From Gammaproteobacteria bacterium (GTDB lineage: Bacteria > Pseudomonadota > Gammaproteobacteria > QOAV01): a stretch of DNA of 13,530 bases. Positions 6,449-12,001 of this stretch are shown piece after piece. The notes below the pieces were generated by a model. The model worked only from the letters and a program-made list of their open reading frames with translations. It was not told the DNA's origin and made no database searches. The stretch covers positions 1-13,530 of the forward strand of contig JALXFQ010000363.1 of assembly GCA_027067235.1 (NCBI GenBank). The letters run 5' to 3'. The position numbers were made by a program, and so were the translations under genes. How positions within the stretch are numbered: position 1 is the stretch's first letter; every line of letters starts with the position of its first letter.

Positions 6449-7476
6449 TGACCGGCTTCCGCGCGCTGGCTCAGCGAGCCCTCGATCAGTCGAATGGCAT
6501 CCGGCGGCACGTCGCCGATGACGGTGACTTCATGCCCACGCACTTCCATGCCCAGCGCGTTGAGCGCGCCAACCTGACGTATCTTTTTCACCCGGTCGAT
6601 CAAATGTCTCTTTTTTTCCTTCAGCTTCTTGATAAACACTGAAATGGTGGCCAGCCCATCGGTGTAAACCAGTTGCTTGACCCGGCTCTGCTCGCCATCC
6701 TGAATCATGGCGACGCCGGCCAGGTGAAAACCGCCCGGCGGCGTGAGCGAGCGCCACTCCGGGCCATTTTCCGCGCCAGCAGCCAGTTTGCTGGCGGGCT
6801 GGGCGCCATCATGGTGCCAGACCATGGACTCTCTGGGATTGGTGGGTGCCAGATCGGTTTCCTTGATCTCGGGATTGATGGAAATATCGCTGAACATGTA
6901 GCTTTCAATCTTTTCGCCATCGGGCGCAATCAGATCGGCAGCAAGCAGCAGACCGGTTTCCACATCGGCGTACAGATCATAGCCATAGCGGTACTTGTCG
7001 CGCGGAATAATGGAAATTTTCTGGCACATCCGGCCCGCCTGACGCTTGCGCTCGCCCAGCCTGAGGTCGTAGTGATCATCGAGTATGTCCAGATCATCGG
7101 GCAGAAAATCGGGGAAGCCGTTCACCACGTTACTGGCTTTTTTGCCGTTATCCCGGTCTTCGGGCAAATAGCACCAGACGTCGTTGCCGTCACGTACCAC
7201 TTCCCGGTAGCTACCGGTCAGGGAATAGACTTTCTCACGGATACGGTCTTTGTTGACCTGGCGAATAATGCGGATGGCATCATTACCGCCGCGCTGGTGA
7301 TACAGCAGGGTACCGATAAAACTCTGGCTATGTGCCGCCTGCTCCATGCGCTGCAGCCACTGTTCCGCCGCTTCCTGCGCCCAGGCGCCCCCGGCGCCCA
7401 GCGCCATGGCCAATGCAAACATAACGCGCAGCGTGAACAATGACGGATTCCGGTTGGCGGCGGTGGATGTGATCAT
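6445..7476 (-). CDS. rseB: Periplasmic sigma-E regulator RseB (MucB)
   Basis: RseB/MucB binds the periplasmic part of RseA and shields it from the site-1 protease; it releases RseA when it senses mislocalised lipopolysaccharide or lipoprotein signals. From the ATG at 7476 the precursor has 343 residues. A signal peptide is clear: a basic Arg near residue 17, a hydrophobic core VMFALAMALGAGG and cleavage after AWA (residue 33). The large N-terminal domain (about 35-215) has the LolA-like lipoprotein-carrier fold expected for the family, with SFIGTLLYHQ and YLPEDRD segments. A smaller C-terminal domain follows (about 230-330). A TTG three codons upstream (7485) is an alternative start; neither has a clear Shine-Dalgarno. 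It lies 51 bp after rseA and overlaps rseC by 4 bp. Confidence 0.95.
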   Translation of the reverse strand: MITSTAANRNPSLFTLRVMFALAMALGAGGAWAQEAAEQWLQRMEQAAHSQSFIGTLLYHQRGGNDAIRIIRQVNKDRIREKVYSLTGSYREVVRDGNDVWCYLPEDRDNGKKASNVVNGFPDFLPDDLDILDDHYDLRLGERKRQAGRMCQKISIIPRDKYRYGYDLYADVETGLLLAADLIAPDGEKIESYMFSDISINPEIKETDLAPTNPRESMVWHHDGAQPASKLAAGAENGPEWRSLTPPGGFHLAGVAMIQDGEQSRVKQLVYTDGLATISVFIKKLKEKKRHLIDRVKKIRQVGALNALGMEVRGHEVTVIGDVPPDAIRLIEGSLSQRAEAGQ

Positions 7477-7527
7477 GCTGTTCAAGACGCAGCGCTTGTT
7501 AAGGGAGAAAGGGTTACCGTCAAGACG

Positions 7528-8172
7528 TTATCGCTTACCATGACTGACCACCCGGGCATAGGACAGCGTGGGCTGAAAATGCCGCGACGAGGCGATGGAA
7601 TTATGCTGCAGTATGAATTCATTCAGTTCAGGGATGACCTGGTTCTCCACCGGCTCGCGTGATCGAACCAGCGCTTCGTCGTTCATGGCCAGACCGGTGG
7701 GCGCAGATTCGTGTGAAACGGATACCGACGGGCGCGGAGCTGGTGCGGAAGCCATTTTCATCTGCGCGGCCGGGGCGCTGTTTTGCGCAACCGATTGCGG
7801 TCCGACAGGCTCGAACGCGCCGAGAAAAACGGCTGCGGCGGCAGCTGATGCGGCGAGCGCGGCGGGCAGTCCCCAGCGTCGAATTTGCGCCGGGAAAGGG
7901 ATGACATCGGCAGAGCGCGGGCCGCTAGCGCCGCTTGCCGTTGGCTCTTCGGCGGTCAGCTGTTGCATGATGCTCCGGGTCAGGTCGGCGCTGTAGCTGC
8001 CGGAACGCGTCAATCCGGCTTTCTCATCAGACACCACCGCGCGCGCCAGCTCATAATAGCGCCAGGAACCGGCAGCGTCTCTGCTGGCGATCTCCAGCAG
8101 CAACTCGTCCAGCTCGGCGGCGGGCAACTCGCCATCCATAAATGCTGATAATCGGGATTTCATTTTATTCAT
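7528..8172 (-). CDS. rseA: Anti-sigma-E factor RseA (MucA)
   Basis: RseA/MucA is a single-pass inner-membrane anti-sigma factor. Its cytoplasmic N-terminus binds RpoE, and stepwise proteolysis (DegS/AlgW, then RseP/MucP) frees the sigma factor under envelope stress. The 214-residue product has the LSAFMDGEL start (8-16) typical of the anti-sigma domain and a WRYYELARAVV segment (37-47). A membrane helix at about 100-119 is rich in Ala. The periplasmic half is low in complexity (Ala/Pro/Ser), but its last residues, LSYARVVSHGKR, match the MucA C-terminal pattern. That makes it more MucA-like than E. coli RseA-like. The ATG overlaps the rpoE stop by 4 bp. A second ATG at 8163 sits 9 bp downstream and is better spaced from GGAG, so the true start may be there. 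Confidence 0.93.
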   Translation of the reverse strand: MNKMKSRLSAFMDGELPAAELDELLLEIASRDAAGSWRYYELARAVVSDEKAGLTRSGSYSADLTRSIMQQLTAEEPTASGASGPRSADVIPFPAQIRRWGLPAALAASAAAAAVFLGAFEPVGPQSVAQNSAPAAQMKMASAPAPRPSVSVSHESAPTGLAMNDEALVRSREPVENQVIPELNEFILQHNSIASSRHFQPTLSYARVVSHGKR

Positions 8173-8756
8173 GCTCCGCTTTCGCCCTGCATATAATGCT
8201 TGATTTGATTTTCAATGGCTTCCCTTGCCCGAAATATTCTCGACCGTACTGTGCCAATAGGACAACGCATAACGGAAGAAATTTCCTCATAACTCAATCC
8301 TTCCATCTCTCTTAACAGGATAGCCGTTTTCAGCTCATCCGGTAGTGAATCAATGGCCTTTTGCACAACCTCGGCCAATTCATCCGTCGCTATGCTGGTT
8401 TCCGGTGTTTCATTATCGCGAAAGCGGCCGCCAGGATCGGAAAATTCGGCATCTTCGATGTCGATATCGCTGTTCGGCGGGCGCCGCGACTGCGACACCA
8501 GATGATTCTTCGCCGTATTTACCGCAATACGATACAACCAGGTATAAAAGGCGCTGTCGCCGCGAAATTTCGCCAGCGCGCGATAGGCCTTGATGAAAGC
8601 CTCCTGCGTCACATCGTCCACATCCGCCGGCCGCACAAAACGCGCCACCAGTTTCTTTACCCGCGTCTGGTACTTCATCACCAGCGCCTCGAACGCCCGC
8701 TGATCGCCCTGCTGGGCGCGCGTCACCAGTCCCCTGTCAACAGCCGCCTCACTCAT
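8169..8756 (-). CDS. rpoE: Envelope-stress sigma factor RpoE (AlgU)
   Basis: RpoE/AlgU is the extracytoplasmic-function sigma factor that directs RNA polymerase to envelope-stress genes. The 195-residue product has region sigma-2 at about 22-90, with DVDDVTQEAFIKAYRAL (46-61) and the melting-region FRGDSAFYTWLYRIAVNTAKN (64-84). A linker follows, with EDAEF as in AlgU. Region sigma-4 spans about 128-180, with LREMEGLSYEEIS and the helix-turn-helix GTVRSRIFRAREAI. It is closer to AlgU than to unrelated ECF factors. The ATG at 8756 has a weak GCGGAAA upstream. It is the first gene of the rpoE-rseA-rseB-rseC operon and has a sigma-E-type promoter about 35 bp upstream, fitting positive autoregulation held in check by RseA and RseB. 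Confidence 0.97.
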   Translation of the reverse strand: MSEAAVDRGLVTRAQQGDQRAFEALVMKYQTRVKKLVARFVRPADVDDVTQEAFIKAYRALAKFRGDSAFYTWLYRIAVNTAKNHLVSQSRRPPNSDIDIEDAEFSDPGGRFRDNETPETSIATDELAEVVQKAIDSLPDELKTAILLREMEGLSYEEISSVMRCPIGTVRSRIFRAREAIENQIKHYMQGESGA

Positions 8757-8789
8757 TGGCGTTTCCGCACAACAAGCGACTTACTCTGG

Positions 8790-8816
8790 CAAGACCGGAC
8801 AAAAAGGTGAAAGTTC
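8790..8816 (-). promoter_or_regulatory. Candidate sigma-E (AlgU) promoter of rpoE
   Basis: On the minus strand, GAACTT (plus 8811-8816) is followed after exactly 16 bases by TCTTG (plus 8790-8794). The sigma-E/AlgU consensus is GAACTT, 16-17 bp, TCTGA or TCAAA. The -35 is perfect and the -10 matches in its first three bases. Predicted transcription starts near 8784, giving a leader of about 27 bases before the rpoE ATG. Autoregulated sigma-E promoters upstream of rpoE are well known in E. coli and Pseudomonas. Confidence 0.65.
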
Positions 8817-8871
8817 ATTGGATTGCGACGATGAGAGTGTAAATGTCTGTTATTGTTTTGAGCGCGTATTG

Positions 8872-8877
8872 TATATT
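8872..8877 (+). promoter_or_regulatory. Candidate -10 box of nadB
   Basis: TATATT lies 41 bp before the nadB ATG within an AT-rich patch of the nadB/rpoE gap. Hexamers 16-18 bp upstream match TTGACA poorly, so this is a weak prediction based mainly on position. I see no recognisable NadR or other operator in the gap. Confidence 0.25.
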
Positions 8878-8918
8878 CGGGGCCTTGCAAAGGAAACCGG
8901 TGAACCACCTGCTGCACT

Positions 8919-10520
8919 ATGTCCAGAAATCATCAAACCGACATTGTTGTCATCGGCGGCGGCCTGGCCGGTCTCAGCCTGGCCCTGCGGCTGGCCGACC
9001 GGTTCCGCGTCACCATCCTCACCAAGCGCTCGCTGAATGAAGGCTCCACGCGTTACGCCCAGGGCGGTATCGCCGCCGTGCTGTCGCCGGAAGACTCGTT
9101 CGAGTCCCATATCGAGGACACACTGGTCGCCGGCGCCGGCTTGTGCGACCCAGAGGCGGTGCGTTTCGTGGTGGAGAACGGCCCGCAGAACATCTACTGG
9201 CTCATCGACCAGGGCGTGCAATTCACCCGCGAACGCAGCGAGGATGGCGAAAGCCATTATCACCTGACGCGCGAAGGTGGCCATTCCCATCGCCGCATCA
9301 TTCACGCCACGGACGCTACCGGCAAGGCCGTTTCCGGCATCCTGGAAGAAAATGTCAAACACCACCCGAACATTACCGTGCGCGAAAACTGGCTGGCCAT
9401 CGACCTGATTACCTCGGCCAGGATTGATGCAGCCGGCAACAATCGCTGTCTGGGTGTGTATGCGCTGGATCAGGAAAAGCGCAAGGTACGAACCATTCGC
9501 GCCGGCAGCACCGTACTCGCCACCGGCGGCGCGTCCAAGGCCTATTTATATACATCCAATCCGGACACCTCCACCGGCGACGGCATCGCCATGGCCTGGC
9601 GCGCCGGCTGCCGGGTGGCGAACATGGAATTCATGCAGTTTCACCCCACCTGCCTGTATCACCCGCAGGCCAAATCATTCCTGATTTCCGAAGCGCTACG
9701 CGGTGAAGGCGCCCTGCTGAAACTGCCCGACGGCACCCGCTTCATGCCCGAGCACGACCCGCGCGCCGAGCTGGCGCCGCGCGACATCGTCGCCCGCTCC
9801 ATCGACTACGAAATGAAAAAGCGCGGCCTCGACAATGTGTTGCTGGACATCAGCCACAAGCCGGCCAGATTCATCAAATCGCATTTTCCGAACATCTACA
9901 AACGCTGCAAACAGTACGGCTACGATCTCGCCAGGGAGCCCGTACCCGTGGTGCCCGCCGCGCACTACACCTGCGGCGGCGTGGTCACCGACCTGGATGC
10001 CCGCACCGGGCTGGAGCGGCTCTACGCCATTGGCGAATGCACCTACACCGGCCTGCACGGCGCCAACCGCCTGGCCAGCAATTCCTTGCTGGAATGTCTG
10101 GTATTTTCCGAAGCGGCGGCCAAGTACATCCAGGCCAACCCGCCGGAAAAAGACGACACTGCCATCCCCGACTGGGACGAAAGCCGCGTCACCGACCCCG
10201 ACGAGGAGATCGTCGTGTCCCACAACTGGGACGAACTGCGCCGCTCGCTGTGGGATTATGTGGGCATCGTTCGTACCAACAAGCGCCTGGCCCGGGCTGA
10301 ACGCCGCATCGAACTGCTGCGCGAGGAAATCCAGGAATACTATTCCAATTTCCGCGTATCCAATGACCTAATTGAACTGCGCGATCTGGTGCAGGTAGCG
10401 GAGCTGATCGTGCGCAGTGCACAAATGCGCAAGGAAAGCCGCGGTCTGCATTATACCAGGGACTACCCGGAAACCTTGCCGGATGACCAGGCCGGGCCGA
10501 CGATAATCGCGCCGGATTAA
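8919..10520 (+). CDS. nadB: L-aspartate oxidase NadB
   Basis: NadB oxidises L-aspartate to iminoaspartate using FAD, with oxygen or fumarate as acceptor; NadA then makes quinolinate, the first committed steps of de novo NAD synthesis. The 533-residue protein (E. coli 540) has the FAD dinucleotide motif VVIGGGLAGLSLALRL (10-25) and STRYAQGGIAA (43-53). Further along come HLTREGGHSHRR (115-126), NMEFMQFHPT with His242, and APRDIVARSID with Arg288, the position of catalytic Arg290 in E. coli. HYTCGGV and GLHGANRLASNSLLECLVF also fit NadB, and the helical C-terminal domain is complete. The ATG at 8919 is the only in-frame start, because a TGA lies 18 bp upstream. It has no good Shine-Dalgarno at normal distance. 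It is the only plus-strand gene, divergent from rpoE and convergent with ygfX. Confidence 0.97.
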   Translation: MSRNHQTDIVVIGGGLAGLSLALRLADRFRVTILTKRSLNEGSTRYAQGGIAAVLSPEDSFESHIEDTLVAGAGLCDPEAVRFVVENGPQNIYWLIDQGVQFTRERSEDGESHYHLTREGGHSHRRIIHATDATGKAVSGILEENVKHHPNITVRENWLAIDLITSARIDAAGNNRCLGVYALDQEKRKVRTIRAGSTVLATGGASKAYLYTSNPDTSTGDGIAMAWRAGCRVANMEFMQFHPTCLYHPQAKSFLISEALRGEGALLKLPDGTRFMPEHDPRAELAPRDIVARSIDYEMKKRGLDNVLLDISHKPARFIKSHFPNIYKRCKQYGYDLAREPVPVVPAAHYTCGGVVTDLDARTGLERLYAIGECTYTGLHGANRLASNSLLECLVFSEAAAKYIQANPPEKDDTAIPDWDESRVTDPDEEIVVSHNWDELRRSLWDYVGIVRTNKRLARAERRIELLREEIQEYYSNFRVSNDLIELRDLVQVAELIVRSAQMRKESRGLHYTRDYPETLPDDQAGPTIIAPD

Positions 10521-10540
10521 GGCGACAGGGAGGCTCAGAC

Positions 10541-10591
10541 CAGGCCAGGCTCAGCGGATGCGGGAGCGCACTTCACGGTCAGGCCAGGCTC
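10541..10591. repeat. Short direct repeats in the nadB/ygfX convergent gap
   Basis: The 12-base unit CAGGCCAGGCTC occurs at 10541-10552 and again at 10580-10591. A related AGGCTCAG at 10531-10538 also recurs at 10547-10554. The repeats fill most of the 85 bp between the convergent nadB and ygfX stops. I find no hairpin followed by a T run in either direction here, so a standard intrinsic terminator is not evident. Confidence 0.55.
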
Positions 10592-10605
10592 CTGCCCCGG
10601 CAATA

Positions 10606-11031
10606 TCATGTTTTCAGGCCCTTCAGCCAGACCTTCAGCTCCCGAAATAACGCGTCTTCCAGGGTACTGCCGTCTATCGCCACCGGCCGGCTGCCAAGCC
10701 CGGTCGCATCGCCATCGCATTTCAGCGCCAGCAGTATGAAACGCTGCCCGGCCCACCAGGATTTTACCCGGCACGGCGTCCACCCGGCGTCACGGCTGCG
10801 CACGAACAGCCGTTCGCCTGGGTCGATACGCAGGGCGATGATCGCATCGTCCGCCGTGCGAAGTATATCCCGCCGCAGCACGCGTGATCCGTACAGCAAC
10901 AGGGGTATCAGCGCCAGCGCCCAGTAACCGCCAACCGCAGTCGCAAGAGCGGCAATGATAAGGGCAGTCCCGGTGTAAATGGCGTAGAAACCGTATTGGA
11001 TAGAAGGTGATTCAGCGAGAGTTATTTCCAA
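10606..11031 (-). CDS. YgfX-like membrane protein (partner of SdhE)
   Basis: A 141-residue protein with two adjacent membrane helices (about 15-33 and 36-48) and a C-terminal soluble domain of about 90 residues. The soluble part contains LRRD after the helices, GWTPCRV, a FILLALKCDG strand, and ends in FRELKVWLKGL. The size, topology and position directly after sdhE match the YgfX family (also called CptA), described in E. coli as a membrane partner of SdhE and as a toxin-like inhibitor of cell shape. Sequence similarity is weak by eye, so the call rests partly on context. The start appears to be TTG at 11031, inside the sdhE end (20 bp overlap). No ATG or GTG is available nearby, and the N-terminus is uncertain. 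It probably depends on sdhE translation. Confidence 0.75.
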   Translation of the reverse strand: MEITLAESPSIQYGFYAIYTGTALIIAALATAVGGYWALALIPLLLYGSRVLRRDILRTADDAIIALRIDPGERLFVRSRDAGWTPCRVKSWWAGQRFILLALKCDGDATGLGSRPVAIDGSTLEDALFRELKVWLKGLKT

Positions 11032-11278
11032 GACAGTATCGTATCCGTTCGATCAGTTTTTGCTGGTCTTCGTTTTCCGAGCGTTTATCGCCATTGAAAT
11101 ACTGTTGCAATACCGGATCGGGCTGATCCAGCAAGGCGCAGAACCGGGCCTTGTCGTCTGCGGACAGACCGGCGTACTCGGTTTGCAGAAAATGCTGCAG
11201 CAGCAGATCCAGTTCCAGCATGCCGCGGCGGCAGGCCCAGGCCAGCCGTTTCATTTCCACGTCGGCGTTATCCGGCAC
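11012..11278 (-). CDS. sdhE: FAD assembly factor SdhE
   Basis: SdhE promotes covalent attachment of FAD to the flavoprotein SdhA (and FrdA). The 88-residue product has exactly the E. coli length. It carries the family signature WACRRGMLELDLLL (14-27), whose RGxxE motif (Arg18, Gly19, Glu22) is required for flavinylation. Further on, LSADDKARFCALLDQPDPVL matches the conserved core. I use the GTG at 11278, which overlaps the sdhB stop by 11 bp. GTG at 11260 and ATG at 11254 are alternatives that would shorten the N-terminus by 6 or 8 residues without touching the motif. It follows its client's operon directly, sdhA-sdhB-sdhE, so the chaperone is made together with the enzyme. ygfX overlaps its end. 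Confidence 0.95.
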   Translation of the reverse strand: MPDNADVEMKRLAWACRRGMLELDLLLQHFLQTEYAGLSADDKARFCALLDQPDPVLQQYFNGDKRSENEDQQKLIERIRYCLGNNSR

Positions 11279-11981
11279 GCTTGACCAGCAAATCCTTGAT
11301 ATGGGCGATGGCGCGGGTGGGGTTCAGGCCTTTCGGGCAGACTTCCACGCAGTTCATGATGGTGTGGCAGCGAAACAGGCGGTAGCTGTCCTCCAGGTCA
11401 TCCAGACGCTCGCCGGTGGCCAGATCACGGCTGTCGGCAAGGAAACGCCAGGCTTGCAGCAGACCGGCCGGGCCGACAAAACGGTCCGGATTCCACCAGA
11501 ATGACGGGCAGGCGGTGGAGCAGCAGCCACAGAGTATGCATTCGTACAGACCGTCCAGCCGGGCACGTTCCCGCGGCGATTGCAGGCGCTCGATTTCGGT
11601 GGCGGGCTCGTGATTGATGAGCCACGGCTTGATGGATCGGTACTGGCGGTAGAAAGGCTCCATGTCCACGATCAGGTCGCGAATCACCGGCTGGCCTGGC
11701 AGCGGCTTGAGCGTAATGGGCTGCTTCAGGTCCGCCAGTCGGGTGATGCAGGCCAGGCCGTTTCGGCCGTTGATGTTCATGGCGTCGGAACCGCATACAC
11801 CCTCGCCGCAGGAACGCCGGTAACCCAGCGAGTCGTCCTTCTGCTTGATGCGGTTGAGCGCGTCCAGCAACATGAGCTGGTCGATCTCCTCGCCGAAGTC
11901 GATCTCGATCTCCTGGGTCCACGGCTTTTCGTCCGTATCCGGATTGTAGCGGTATATTCTGAATTTGCGCAGGCCAGTCAT
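11268..11981 (-). CDS. sdhB: Succinate dehydrogenase iron-sulfur subunit SdhB
   Basis: SdhB carries electrons from the SdhA flavin to the membrane quinone site through three iron-sulfur clusters. At 237 residues it matches E. coli SdhB (238). The [2Fe-2S] motif SCGEGVCGSDAMN gives ligands Cys58, Cys63, Asp66 and Cys78. The Asp in the third position is as in E. coli, where many homologues have Cys. The [4Fe-4S] motif CILCGCCSTACP and the [3Fe-4S] motif CHTIMNCVEVCPKG complete the set. The ATG at 11981 has AGAGGAT at 11986-11992 as Shine-Dalgarno and lies 20 bp after the sdhA stop. Its stop overlaps sdhE. The membrane anchors SdhC and SdhD are expected upstream of sdhA, outside the window. Confidence 0.97.
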   Translation of the reverse strand: MTGLRKFRIYRYNPDTDEKPWTQEIEIDFGEEIDQLMLLDALNRIKQKDDSLGYRRSCGEGVCGSDAMNINGRNGLACITRLADLKQPITLKPLPGQPVIRDLIVDMEPFYRQYRSIKPWLINHEPATEIERLQSPRERARLDGLYECILCGCCSTACPSFWWNPDRFVGPAGLLQAWRFLADSRDLATGERLDDLEDSYRLFRCHTIMNCVEVCPKGLNPTRAIAHIKDLLVKRAG

Positions 11982-12001
11982 CTGTATCCTCTGAATGAAT
12001 C

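Larger units (their letters stand above)
8757..8918. other. Divergent rpoE/nadB intergenic region
   Basis: These 162 bp, the longest gene-free stretch, hold the sigma-E-type promoter of rpoE (minus strand) and a weak candidate nadB promoter (plus strand), so both genes are presumably transcribed outward from here. On the minus strand TTTACA (plus 8840-8845) resembles a sigma-70 -35 box, but the matching -10 is poor. An AAGGA at 8889-8893 is too far from the nadB ATG to serve it. I see no small RNA, riboswitch or terminator. Confidence 0.6.

Noticed and set aside
8868..8896. Possible sigma-70 promoter for rpoE on the minus strand (TACAAT with TTTCCT)
   Set aside because: The -10 is fair but the -35 is poor, and the site overlaps the candidate nadB promoter in an AT-rich patch. 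The sigma-E-type site nearer rpoE is much better supported.
8900..9040. Short plus-strand frame from GTG 8900, with well-spaced AAGGA, overlapping the nadB start in another frame
   Set aside because: The product is Arg/Pro/His-rich without recognisable features and runs into nadB; it looks like an out-of-frame shadow. The ribosome-binding resemblance is noted only because nadB itself lacks a good one.
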